The notes beneath the pieces were generated by a model. It had not been told where the DNA came from, searched no databases, and saw only the letters and a list, made by a program, of their open reading frames with translations. Positions 53,901 through 64,000 of a stretch of DNA of 64,000 nucleotides are shown one piece after another. Location of the stretch: the NCBI GenBank assembly GCA_013399115.1, contig VXAA01007203.1:207562-271561 (forward strand), read 5' to 3'. A program made the position numbers and the translations under genes. Each line of letters starts with the position of its first letter. The first letter of the stretch is position 1. This DNA is from Anseranas semipalmata. Lineage: Eukaryota > Chordata > Aves > Anseriformes > Anseranatidae.

Positions 53901-56900
53901 CCTCTGGGAAGGTTTGGATGGATGCACGTGGCAGGGAAGAGGCGATGGTATCGTGCCACTGGGTAACTTAATCACTGTTTGTCGATGCAGCCAGGCTTTT
54001 ACAGGGGAGGTTTGATCCATGCCGTGTTGTCTTGCAGAGCCACCAGTAACCACAAGGTCAAGGAGACAGTTGCCTTGGAGCTGAGCTACGTGAACTCCAA
54101 CCTGCAGCTGCTGAAGGAGGAGCTGGAGGAGCTGAACAGCTGCATGGATGTCTACCAGAACGACAGGTAGGTGGTTTGCACAGTGGTGGCGGGAGAATAG
54201 GAGAGGACTGAGGCATGGGACAGATTGGCCAGAAACACTTTTTCAATCTGAGAACATCCATGTTTCATCTATGAAGCTGCCAGGAGACCAAACTCAAACT
54301 CTGCTGAGCTTTTCCCAGCAGATCCTTACGGAGGTGTTTGGACATGGATGGTGTGTCCTCTGGACGCTGATGTCCCAAAGCAGGAAAAACAGATCAGAAA
54401 CAACCATTGCCCACCTCAACTAAGCATCCCCCCCCAGCACGACATTTTGCAGCAGGGTATTTAACAGAAGCAATTAAAACTGTGGCTGCTCATGTGCCTG
54501 ACCTCCTGTTCTAGCTGCTCCTGGGATGGTTTCTTTTCCCATCAAGGGTATTAGGTTTTTTCCCCTCTTTCCAAGGTTAGACCTTTTGTTAAACAAAATG
54601 CGCCGTTGCCCTGAGATGCTTACCCAGCCACCTTGTGGTTGGTGGCCTGGTAATCCCAGCGTGCTCACCAGCACCATTTCGTGGGGTGAGAAAAGCAGAA
54701 ATCCCCGAGGTGGAAAACAGCAGGGATGCTGCAGCAACATGGAGCTACAGATGTTCCTCCCCTCTCCAAGACAGCTGCATGGCAGCTGGATGAGTGGATG
54801 GCATCCATACATCCGTGTGCTTTGCCCAGAGCCTGGTCCTCCTTGGGGAGAATTGCTCTGCTGCTAGGGGCAGAATGAGGTGCAAAGGACATCAATGACT
54901 CCGTTCTGTTTGCTGCAATGCTGCTAAATTCAGAACGAGGGCAATCTGGATATGTGATTGATGTGTTAGGGTCGCAGAGAGCAAGGGTTGGCTTTGCTGC
55001 AGAGACAATATCCTGGGCTGCACTAGGGAAAGTATTGCCAGCAGGTCACGGGCCCCCCCCCCCGTCCCAGAGGGCGATGCTGCCCCTCTGCTCAGGCCTG
55101 GTGAGGCCGCACCTGGAGTGCTGGGCCCAGTTCTGGGCCCCCAGCACCAGAGGGAGCTGGGCAGGCTGGGGAGAGCCCAGCGCAGGGCCCCGAGGTGCGG
55201 GAGGGCCTGGAGCCCCTGTGCTGGGAGGAGAGGCTGCGGGAGCTGGGGCTGCTGGGCCTGGAGAGGAGGGGGCTCCGGGGGAGCTCCCCCACGACCCCCC
55301 CTACCTGCAGGGAGGGGCGAGAGGCCGGAGCCGGGCTCTGCGCAGTGGTGCCCGGGGCCAGCAGCGGAGGCCCCGGGCCCAGCCTGGAGCCCGGGAGGCT
55401 CCCCCTGGCCCCCAGGCAGCGCTTCTGTGCCGGGCGGGTGCCGGAGCCCTGGCCCAGGCCCCAGCGAGGGGCTGGGGGCTCCTCCTTGGGGATCTTCAAA
55501 AGCCTTCTGGACATTGTCTCCATATCTCCACCACCCTTGGGTGTTTGCTGTGCCCAGAGGGTCTGTTGCAGTCTCTGAACATGACCCTGGACATTTTCCC
55601 TCTTCCCCAGCAATGGGCTGGCGATGTGAGGTTGTTGAGCTGCACTCTGGTGTTGCAGGTGTCCTCCCTGAGCTTTGCCCTAACAGGGATGCTCAGCTTT
55701 TGCAACCCGCCCGGTGTTTGTTTGCTGTGGTTTAAAAAGAAAATAGCAGCAGCAACCCCAAAACCCTGCCCAGGCCAAACAAAAGCCCCTTTGTTTACTC
55801 TGGGCATTGGATTCAAGCGGAAATCTTGTTAGAGAATGAATGATAATGGCTTTTCCGCACTAATTATAGCTCTTGAAGCTGTTTATTCAGTGAGTATGAA
55901 TAGACCAAAATGTGGGTGCAAACCCTGACCTGCTCCCCAGTTTTTGCACTCCTTGGCCTGTGATGTGCTAATGCACATTTCTGCTAATGTGCAGTTTTTG
56001 AAGGTAACAAGATGGGGCTGTTGTGCAAACCTGGGCTGGTGAGGGCCTGATCCTGCCTGGCCCGCCTCCCATCTTGCCTTCGGGGAGCCCAGTGCGAGCT
56101 GTGGATACTGTCAAGGGTTCTCACTTCCCATCTGTAGACAGGAGCCAGATGATGGGACCAGTTTTGGGGCTCTTTGCAGGGCAACAGTGCTGCAATTTTC
56201 TGCTTGCTCGAGGCCCTTGAAGACCATTTATTTACTTCTTGGCAGCAAAAAAATCAAAATAGCAGCTAAATTCCATGAAAGATGGTCCTTCCTGGTTGTC
56301 ATCCTGCGGCCGTGTAGCGCTCCTTCCTCAGTTCTGCGCAAATGTCCTGCTTTAATGTTGGAAAACAGACCGCTCCCAGCTGGGTGTTACCAATGTCATC
56401 CTAATCTTCGGTGTTTTACAGTATCGACCTGGCTGTGCGATAAGAGCTATTATTAGACAACTGCTTTTAATAGAGGCAGCAAATTTCAATATCAGGCATA
56501 GCTGTGCTCCTGAGCCAGTCCTTATCAGCGACGAAGCCCAGATTAGCACGTAGGAGCTCGTGAATCCGTGACCTGTGCTCGCATCACACCCATTTCCCAA
56601 GGGCTGTTAATTAAAGCAGCTTCGTCACTGCAGCCGATTTGGTTGCTATTGTATTTATTATGGAGATAAAAGCAGAAGATGAAGTAATATGGCAGATTTC
56701 AGGTTATTAGCAAGTTTTCTGTGCATATTTCAGTGCAAAGTGCTCCCTTCTGCTGTGCAGAATCGGATTCTTTTCTAGTTTTATGCTTCAAAAAAACAGC
56801 CACCAAAGAGGTTGTTGTCTTCTTCCAGTGAGTCCATCAGCGTCCCAATGATTCCTTTGGGCCTGAAGGAGACGAAGGAGCTGGATTTGCTGGTACCACT

Positions 56901-59900
56901 AAAGGTGAGCATCAGGCTTTTGTGCGTGTGATGCAATGAAGGCTGATGGAGGGGAGCAGACTTCCACTTTGGAGAAGTTTCCACACATGGGCGTGGTTGG
57001 GAGCTGTAGAGGAGATGCTGCAGCAGCTGCAAATGTTTTCCATTTTCGAATGGTTGCAAAAAAATTATTTAGGGGGATAAAGTGTGTTTTAACACAGGGG
57101 GGAAAAAGAAGACTGGGTCTGGAGCAATGGGGAAGTGACTGCGTTTTTCCTGGGCTGGAAATCAGGAGCTGGACAGGGAGGAGGTCTCTTTCCATGGTGC
57201 AGGTTTTCTTGCAGGGAGAGCTGGCAAGTTACTTATACAGAATCATCAGAAGCCACCCTTTAAATCTTGTTTTCAAGGTGGACACAGGATTTTCTTTTCT
57301 TTCCCCATCCAGGATTTCATCAGCGAACACTATGGAGAGGAGGGTATCTTGTTTGAAAAGGAAATCAAAGAGTTCATGGAGCTGCGGCAGGTTGGTGTCC
57401 CTCGAGGTGCAAAGTCTTGCTTTAGCATGTTGAGAAATGCTCGTTGGAGATGCTGCGTTTTGCTCTGGGTCCCTTCACGCTCCCTCCAAACTGCACGTTT
57501 GTCCTTATGTCTTGGGGTGCTGCATTCTGTAGCATGCATAGAGCACCCCGGCTTCACTGCATAGATTACAAAATATTACAGATAGTTCAGTAATTGTTTT
57601 CTGTCCCTGTAATAGAGTCCTTTAATGACCTAATAACATAGAATGAGCAGCAATAAAAATACAATGCCATCCATTATTGTTGTTTTATGAATAGTTCACC
57701 CCCGGCAAGGCTAAATGACTGCTCTCTCTCCAGCTAACACGCAGCGTAGCGCTTGGAGAAGAGGAAATGTAGAGCAATGCGGTAAAAGGGAACTTTATCC
57801 TCTCCTACAAAGCAGCTCTCATAAGTAACCTCAGTTTTGCCTTGCCATGAAGCTTTGATCTTAAGGGAGGAAAGAAAAGGCTTTCTCAGGCTTTATGAAG
57901 GTCCCGATCCTGCTCTTTGGGCTGCGGGAGGGGTGCCCTGGAAAGCCACAAGCTGGGAAAAGACTCATGACTGAAACTAGGGAGAGCTCTGGCACTCCTC
58001 CCTGTGTCGAGTCAAAAGCCCAAAGACTTTTCTATGATGAGCAAAAATCATATTTCTTCCCTAGCATTAATTCCATCAGACTTTGCATGAATTTCTGCCT
58101 TTAAACAAAGGCAAATCCCAGCTTGGTTTAGATGAGTGTTGCCACCAGCACGGCTGGATCATCCCCTGCTCCTGGGCTGCTGGCTCTGGTCTGGTGTCTC
58201 CCCAGCCTTTCCCATGCCAGCAGTCGAGTGACGGGTTGTCTCCTTTCAACCTGCTGAAAAGCAGTGAAGCCACAGAAAGAAGGCTTATTTTTCAGCATTA
58301 ACACAATCCTGCCCCTTGCTTGCTTGTGTTAGGGTGGTCCAGATGGGCTCAAGTCCAGGCTGTTCCCCTATCCCCTGCAATCCTGCACCCAAAGCCTTTT
58401 GGGTGGGGTTTGTCCCACCTGGGCCATAGCCTGTAGGGTTGACCAGCATGTGCAGCTCCATAAATCTCATCTCTCCCTCCTGTTCTCCTCTCTCCCCTCC
58501 CAACGTGTCTCTTCCCCCTCTCCCGTCCCCGCAGGCGATGCGCACCCCCAGCCGGAATGAGGCCGGGCTCGAGCTCCTCATGGAGTATTACAACCAGCTC
58601 TACTTCCTCGACAGCCGCTTCTTCCCTCCCAGCAAAAGCCTGGGTGTCTTCTTCCACTGGTTGGTGCAGCTTTTCCCATCCTGCCCACACATCGTTGCTA
58701 ACAGGGGGTGAATGGGGAGGGAAGCGCAGCCAGGCTTCCTACACCATGCCAGGGTCTTCCTCTTGGGCAGGTTCATCCTCCTTCTGAGCTCCATCACAAA
58801 GCAACCAACATGAAGAGCTGGGTTTCCTTCTTGCTTTTGGCTTGCTGATGTTGCCTTGGGTGGATCTGTTGAAGGAGGCAGGGGAAAGCCAGGCTTGGGG
58901 ATGAGCAGCAGTGGGAAGCAAGTCTGTGCAAAGAGCTAAAAGCCCTGGAAACTCTTCCTCAGGTGGGAGCAGTGGGTGATGGCCATGATGCTCTCATCCC
59001 TGTTGACTCTTCCCTTCCCCAGGTACGACTCCCTGACGGGAGTCCCATCCCACCAGCGGGCGCTGGCCTTCGAGAAGGGCAGTGTCCTCTTCAACATCGG
59101 AGCCCTGCACACCCAGATCGGGGCACGGCAGGACCGTGCCTCCCTGCCGGGACTCAACCAGGCTATCGATGCCTTTCAGAAGGCGGCCGGTATGTGGGCT
59201 TCCCTTCGCTATCTCCTTGGCCACCCCCGGGCAGTGGTTGGAATGGAACTGACATTTCAGCCCAGAAGGCCAACTGTGTCCTGAGCTGCATCAAAAGAGG
59301 CATGACCAGCAGGTTGAGGGAGGTGATTGTCCCCCTCTACTCTGCCCTCGTGAGGCCCCACCTGGAGTACTGCGTCCAGGTCTGGGGCCCCCAGCACAAG
59401 AAGGATGTGGACCTGTTAGAGCAGGTCCAGAGGAGGGCCACTAAGATGATCAGAGGGCTGGAGCACCTCTCCTATGAAGAAAGGCTGAGAGAGCTGGGGA
59501 TGTTCAGCCTGGAGAAGAGAAGGCTCCGGGGAGACCTCGTTGCGGCCTTTCGGTACTTAAAGGGGGCTTTTAAAAAGGATGGAGAGGGACTCTTTACTCG
59601 GGTAGATAACGATAGGACAAGGGGCAATGGTTTTAAACTAAAAGAGGATAGATTTAGATTAGACATTAGGAAGAAATTCTTCGCTGTGAGGGTGGTGAGG
59701 CACTGGAACAGGTTGCCCAGAGAAGCTGTGGATGCCCCATACCTGGAGGTGTTCAAGGCCAGGTTGGATGGGGCCCTGGGCAACCTGATCTAGTGCGTGG
59801 CAGCCCTGCCTGTGGCGGGGGGTTGGAACCAGATGATCCTTAAGGTCCCTTCCAACCCAAACCATTCTATGATTTCCTGGGGCAAGAATAAAGCAAAGAA

Positions 59901-62278
59901 GGGGAGGGAGCAGTTGTGCAAGGAGGGATGGGGAAGTCTCCAAGGGACTGATGTCATTCAGGGCTTTTGAGAAAAAAGCTGCAGGTACAAGGATGGGTTA
60001 GGTAGCAAGGTAGCACCCCTTCACCTTTATCCCTGGAATAGCATTGCCTATTACAGTGAGATATTATAGGTGAGCAGCCTATTGCATGAGCAGCCTGGAG
60101 ATGCTCTTGGTGGCTTTTCTCCTCCTGCACCACTCACAGAATCAGAATTGTTGAGGTTGGAAGGGACCTCTGGAGGTCGTCTGGCCCACCCCCTGCTCAG
60201 CCAAAGCCACCTACAGCAGGGTGCCCAGGACCATGTCCAGGAGGCTTTTGAAGATCTCCAAGGAGGAGACTCCACAACCTCTCTGGGCAACCTGTGCCAG
60301 TGTTCATAGAGAAACCTTTTGAAACCTTTCACAGAGAAACCTTCGTGCTCCGAACCCTCCTCGCTTGTAAGCCCAACAGCTCCCAGCAGCTTCTCCCTTG
60401 TGCAGGTGCCTTTAACTACTTGAAGGAAAACTTCTCCAATGCTCCCAGCCTGGATATGAGCGCGGCTTCCCTCAACATGCTGGTGCGGCTGATGATAGCC
60501 CAGGTCCAGGAGTGCGTCTTTGAGAAGGTGACCTTGCTGCGCGCCCAGAAGGACTTTCTCACGAGGCTGCAGCTCGCCCAAGAGGCAGCCAGGGTAAGGG
60601 CACCCCAGAAGGGCACCCTGAGCCCTTTAAAGAGCCCAGGGGTGACAACCTGCTGTCACTGCCACCCAACAGCCATGCTGGATTCCAGCCTATGGGTCAT
60701 CAACTTGCGTTTTGACACCCACAGGTGGAAGACGTCTACTCGCTGGTGCACCAGACAATGACCCAGGCCCACGTGAAGGATTACGTTCCCTTCTCTTGGA
60801 CCACCATGGTCCAGGTCAAGTCAGAGCATTTCAAGGCCCTCTCCCACTACTTCGCTGCCATCGCTCTCTGCGACTGCCCGGGTGAGTGCTATGGCTCCGA
60901 GGTGGCCTCTCAGCCAAGTGCTGTCTTCACGTGGCAGCCTGGCACTGGGGAGACATTGTGAGAAAGAGGTGAAAGGAGGCTTGCACATGGGAGCAGGACA
61001 CCAAACCTGGAGTTATGGGGATGCTCCGAGCTGCTGATCACGCCGATTGATGCAGTGATTCATGCGCAGGGCAGATGTCCCCATATTCTTTCCCTGGCTT
61101 GCACAGTGCTTGCAAAGTCCTTCCAAAAAAGGCCACCAAAAAGGTGCTGTAGGGATGTCACCTGCTGTCCCCTTTGGGGCTGGGTGGGTGTCCCCAGCCA
61201 GACAGCCTCAGAGCTACCTGGTCCATGTGGTAGGCTAGCCAGGGGCTTCAAAAACATAAAAATAAGCTCCCCCAAATGAGGAAATCGCTGGACTACTTGA
61301 ATTTAATTACCAGCCTTGTGGCTGGCTGCCCTGGGTGTCTGTGTGCAGCGTGGCTGTACCCGAGCTGGGTGACGTGGCTCTGGGGAGCCAGCTGGAGCGC
61401 GGAAGCAGGATGCGACCCGTAATCTCCATCTGTGCTGTCACCATCACCCATACAAGCGATTTTGGGTCAGGCTGAGGGTTTGGGGGCGGGCAGCTGATGC
61501 ACGCAGGGACCTGTGTGTCGAGCCACCATGTGGTGGGATGGCTGAGGACAAGCAGAGCGGCTGCGAGGCTTCTTGGAGGTCGTCTTCTCAGGCAGGTTCA
61601 TCTTTTTGGCCATCTTTTTCTCCACGAGCCTGGGAGTGGTGCAGGGCTTGAGACCACTGAGCTGCCAGGCTTGTGCATTACAGAAACAGGGTTGAGCAAG
61701 CAGACCTGCTGGGGCAGAGATGGGAGACGGTGGGACACCATGGGGATGAAGACAGAAGTGTCAGAGGATGGTGATGGGGCCAGGTTTGCACAAGGTTCCA
61801 AGGGGTGGGGCAGACCTCTCCCCTGAAATTTTGAGGCTCTTTGTCTATCGGAATAACATTAGGTTCTGGGGGGAGCACACATCTTCTGGAGATCCCTAAT
61901 TTGAGGGGTTTGTTTTGCACCAGCACCCTGTTGAGATCTCATGTGCCACTCACTGCCTCTCCAAGCGTCCACCTGGTTGCTTGTGCCCAGGAGACAAGGC
62001 TGCCACATAACTCAGAGCTCCCTGTGAACCCAAGGAGATGAGGAACAGCTCTGGATGGAAATAATGGTGTAAAAGTCATGCCCCCAGAACCCAGAGCAGT
62101 GCTTGGAACAGAATGCCCTGACTCTTCTCTGTGTCCCTCTCCCCTTTGTTTCTCTCAGCGGCATCCGATGCTGAGCTGCCGGAGCACGAGAAGGCTTTTC
62201 TCCAATTCCACGTCACCATGCCGGAGGGGCCGTCGCTCCGCATCCTGCTGCAGGATCCTGAGGAGAGAAGGAAACTGG
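40310..62278 (+). CDS. RHPN1: RHPN1, rhophilin-1, 5' and middle part of gene
   Basis: Rhophilin is a scaffold that binds GTP-loaded Rho through an N-terminal HR1 (REM-1) domain, followed by a BRO1 domain and a C-terminal PDZ domain. Ten exons (90+, 116, 129, 76, 78, 125, 167, 188, 157 and 120 bases) join in frame for 415 codons. HR1 spans exons 2-3, and BRO1 begins with [15 protein letters not shown] in exon 4 and runs past exon 10. The start codon is in the assembly gap. The remaining BRO1 sequence, the PDZ domain and the stop lie beyond 64000. Wording ([29 protein letters not shown]) is closer to RHPN1 than RHPN2, and the TOP1MT neighbour agrees. Confidence 0.94.
40988..41015. repeat. T-run followed by G13 run
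   Basis: About 15 T then 13 G in RHPN1 intron 1 near the promoter. The G-run is prone to sequencing error and could form a G-quadruplex between molecules or with nearby G-runs. Confidence 0.85.
41892..41934. repeat. T37A6 homopolymer tract
   Basis: Thirty-seven T followed by A in RHPN1 intron 1; length is likely polymorphic. Confidence 0.95.
47638..47702 (-). mobile_element. CR1 LINE, short 3' tail
   Basis: ACAGAATCGTAGAATATCCC then GAGTTGGAAGGGACCCCC, the inverted CR1 end, in RHPN1 intron 1. It is of the same subtype as the copy at 2221. Confidence 0.85.
50053..50168 (+). CDS. RHPN1: RHPN1 exon 2 (HR1 start)
   Basis: 116 bases, CTCAGCAG acceptor and TTCCG|GTGAGT donor. Reads [20 protein letters not shown] and then [18 protein letters not shown], the start of the HR1 Rho-binding coiled coil. 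Confidence 0.93.
54038..54166 (+). CDS. RHPN1: RHPN1 exon 3 (HR1)
   Basis: 129 bases, TCTTGCAG acceptor and GACAG|GTAGGT donor. Reads [20 protein letters not shown], then [20 protein letters not shown], the second half of HR1. The donor is the less usual GTAGGT. Confidence 0.95.
55075..55510 (+). mobile_element. CR1 LINE fragment, GC-rich subfamily
   Basis: Starts GCTCAGGCCTGGTGAGGCCG (LVRPHLE) and ends CTTCAAAAGCCTTCTGGACA, lacking the 3' tail. It lies in the intron between RHPN1 exons 3 and 4 and is nearly identical to the inverted copy at 31380-31735. Confidence 0.9.
56829..56904 (+). CDS. RHPN1: RHPN1 exon 4 (BRO1 start)
   Basis: 76 bases, TCTTCCAG acceptor and CTAAAG|GTGAGC donor. Reads [19 protein letters not shown], the conserved entry to the BRO1 domain. 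Confidence 0.95.
57313..57390 (+). CDS. RHPN1: RHPN1 exon 5
   Basis: 78 bases (26 codons), phase 0, CATCCAG acceptor and CGGCAG|GTTGGT donor. Reads [20 protein letters not shown] and FMELRQ of the BRO1 domain. Confidence 0.95.
58535..58659 (+). CDS. RHPN1: RHPN1 exon 6
   Basis: 125 bases, CCCCGCAG acceptor and CACTG|GTTGGT donor. Reads [20 protein letters not shown], then [14 protein letters not shown], part of the BRO1 helical core. Confidence 0.96.
59023..59189 (+). CDS. RHPN1: RHPN1 exon 7
   Basis: 167 bases, TTCCCCAG acceptor and GCCG|GTATGT donor. Reads [20 protein letters not shown], then [18 protein letters not shown], the most conserved BRO1 segment. Confidence 0.97.
59254..59876 (+). 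mobile_element. CR1 LINE, young-looking 3' half, frame open to stop
   Basis: In RHPN1 intron 7, 64 bases after the exon 7 donor. Reads [20 protein letters not shown], then [19 protein letters not shown] and on without a break to ALGNLI and stop, then a 3' end of CATTCTATGATT. It belongs to the same subfamily as 4001-4922. Confidence 0.95.
60135..60307 (-). mobile_element. CR1 LINE, 3' fragment
   Basis: Inverted end at CAGAATCAGAATTGTTGAGG running to CACAACCTCTCTGGGCAACC. It faces the plus-strand copy at 59254-59876, so the two converge within one intron. Confidence 0.9.
60406..60593 (+). CDS. RHPN1: RHPN1 exon 8
   Basis: 188 bases, TTGTGCAG acceptor and CCAGG|GTAAGG donor. Reads [20 protein letters not shown] and [13 protein letters not shown] of BRO1, ending QEAAR. 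Confidence 0.96.
60725..60881 (+). CDS. RHPN1: RHPN1 exon 9
   Basis: 157 bases, ACCCACAG acceptor and CCCGG|GTGAGT donor. Reads [20 protein letters not shown], then [19 protein letters not shown], ending in CDCP. Confidence 0.96.
62159..62278 (+). CDS. RHPN1: RHPN1 exon 10 (last exon in window)
   Basis: 120 bases, TCTCTCAG acceptor and AAACTGG|GTAAGC donor. Reads [20 protein letters not shown], ending in DPEERRKLG, one base into the next codon. No further coding exon is visible before 64000. Confidence 0.94.
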
Positions 62279-63719
62279 GTAAGCACATCCACGGGGGCAA
62301 AGCCCCAGGTTTGGGTGATGAAACCCTGAATCCCCGTAGGAATGGTATTCATGAAGGTGCGATGAGCTTTTGGGGGATCTGTCTATGCAAAGACAGCTTT
62401 TGTTCAGCTTTCTTTGGAAAGATCCTCTCCTGGGAAGGCAGGAAAGCATCACAGTTCCCTGTTAAAGTGTTGATGACAACCCGTGGTGCTTGTATTGACC
62501 CATCTGGCCAAATTTGACATTAAAACCCCAGGCACCGAGGTATCCTGAGGCAGGTAACATCACCCAACACAGCACAGAGAAATCTGTTGGGACCCAGAGC
62601 TCCTGGAAAGAGCTTGGCTTGGGCTTGCAGCTGCTTTGACTTGACAAGGAGAAGCAGTGAAGGCTGGGGGTGGTTTTTTTAGCTGCATCAAAAGGCTCGG
62701 GAGACGAGAGCTTCCTCCCACGCGGATTTTCAGCTTCAGGGAAGAGACAGAGCATTGCTTATTCAGCTGAAGTCATGTTTTAGCAGCCCTCCCAAAGAGG
62801 CAGGAGTGAGAGCAAGCTCAGTGCCGTGCTTCTGGGGCGTCATCTTCTGCTTGCCTCCTCCACAAGCTGCCTCTTGGTCTTCTTTTTCCATACAGTCTCC
62901 ATTCAGTGTTTGCTTGTGAAAAATGAATGTGCAGGCACCAGCCTCAGCTCTGGTTTTGGTCTGTAGGAAGGGAAGAAACTTGCAGCATTAAAACCATCTC
63001 CCTGGAAGGATATTTTTTCCCCTTCCCTTATGGTCTTAAAATGTTGCGGTTTATTCTACCATCTAAAATAAACTGGAGCCAAAATCTTGCACAACTTCTG
63101 TGCCTGACCTGTATTTCCATGATTTCATTATCCATTCGTTCATCAGTGTAAATAGCAGGAGTTAGTGATAAGTTCTTAAAACCTACTTGCTGTAGCATTT
63201 CTTGCCCATGAGTGGAGCTGGCTCTGGGTGCTTGGATAAAATAGGATTGCTGCATTAGGTAAGATTATTTTGGAGAGTCTTCCTCTCTGTTTTTCATCCA
63301 ACTCAAAATATTTCCTTGATTGCGACATCTTGCACATAGCGGAGGTCTTCAGGCTCTGGTCCCTATCACTCCGGAGCAAACACCGTCATTTCCCTGGCTT
63401 ATGTTGCCACCGTGTGTCCTAAAACTGGAAATGCTACAGGCACACGTGTTTCCATGATACGTCTACATATATATGTATATGTATATCTGTCTCTAGTTTA
63501 GCATTGGATATGGGTGCCTTCGTCTCAGTCTCTCGCAGAGGGGATGTTTGCAGGGTATTCATAGGTCATTTATTCGCAAGCCATTGGGATTTCATCTCTT
63601 CTGGTCATGTTTTGGCCGCTCTCTCTTCACAATTTGTTTTCATAAGGGTGGAAACACCTTGAAGGCCAGTGGAGAGGAGGAAAGTGAGAAAGGGCACCAA
63701 AGAAGGTGGAAAGGACCTG
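62279..63719 (+). other. RHPN1: RHPN1 intron 10 (partial)
   Basis: No coding sequence recognised; a short TATATG microsatellite is at 63465-63487. The next exon is outside the window. Confidence 0.7.
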
Positions 63720-63900
63720 CAGGGCAGGACGAAGCCTCTGCTTAGCCTAGAAAAGAGGGAGCTGCAGCAGATCTTCCCGAAGCTAAAATGCTGTCACCAG
63801 GAGGACAGGGCTCAATTGTCCTTTGTACCCACTGGGGACGCAAGGTGATGGAGAGAAGTTAATTTGTGGAGATTTAGGTTAAGCGATAGCAGGAACTTCG
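63720..63900 (+). mobile_element. Probable degenerate CR1 fragment
   Basis: GCTTAGCCTAGAAAAGAGGG resembles the SLEKRR coding segment, and GGTTAAGCGATAGCAGGAAC resembles the later FRLDIRRNF segment, at the right spacing. Weak similarity. Confidence 0.4.
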
Positions 63901-64000
63901 GGGGCGGCGGAGCCTGGTGCCAGCCTCCCTCTCCGTGTGACAGCCTTCGCCGGAGGTTTTTGGGAACATCTGCCAACCCTGTCTCCGGCGCCGGGGGAGT

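Noticed and set aside
54918..55832. 304-codon plus-strand open frame
   Set aside because: Runs through the GC-rich CR1 fragment at 55075-55510 in the wrong frame; an artefact of low stop density.
1..64000. CRISPR arrays, bacterial operons, phage or plasmid features
   Set aside because: Spliced vertebrate genes and CR1 elements show this is animal nuclear DNA; no spaced direct-repeat array was seen.

Overview
This is vertebrate nuclear DNA. Coding sequence is split into small GT-AG exons, and the introns and spacers carry many copies of the CR1 LINE, the dominant avian retrotransposon, so the source is a bird, most likely a galliform of the chicken type. It is a draft assembly: there is a 305-base gap at 40004-40308, four Ns at 26356-26359, and single Ns at 31260 and 37200.

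Two genes are arranged head to head, as TOP1MT and RHPN1 are in mammals. TOP1MT (DNA topoisomerase IB, mitochondrial type) is on the minus strand from 16222 to at least 36387. All 13 core exons of the vertebrate type IB topoisomerase family can be placed to the base. All five catalytic residues are present and the frame is closed throughout. RHPN1 (rhophilin-1) is on the plus strand. Ten coding exons run from 40310 to 62278, covering the Rho-binding HR1 region and much of the BRO1 domain. The PDZ end lies beyond the window and the start codon lies in the gap.

The main discovery is at the 5' side of TOP1MT, where there appear to be two alternative N-termini. One is a short exon (28386-28483) with an Arg-rich presequence free of acidic residues. 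It splices in frame to the core and gives a 593-residue protein with the domain layout of human TOP1MT. It lies behind a ZNF143-like promoter motif inside an intron. The other is a chain of upstream exons (36387 down to 29534). It includes one 926-base exon of 308 codons, extremely rich in Lys and Glu, which ends in the same KWKW-W junction seen in nuclear TOP1. This chain would give a nuclear-type protein of more than 945 residues from the same locus.

The left 16 kb is intergenic. It holds CR1 copies (one open for 275 codons), an AT/TG microsatellite, a purine tract, homeodomain-type sites, and one orphan exon at 6450-6501 whose signal peptide and phase match the LY6 family, a family clustered near TOP1MT in mammals. 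Region by region: 1-6449 spacer with CR1; 6450-6501 LY6-like exon; 7020-16221 spacer with CR1 and simple repeats; 16222-36387 TOP1MT; 36388-40309 the region between the two 5' ends, with a GC-rich promoter and gap; 40310-64000 RHPN1 with introns containing CR1.
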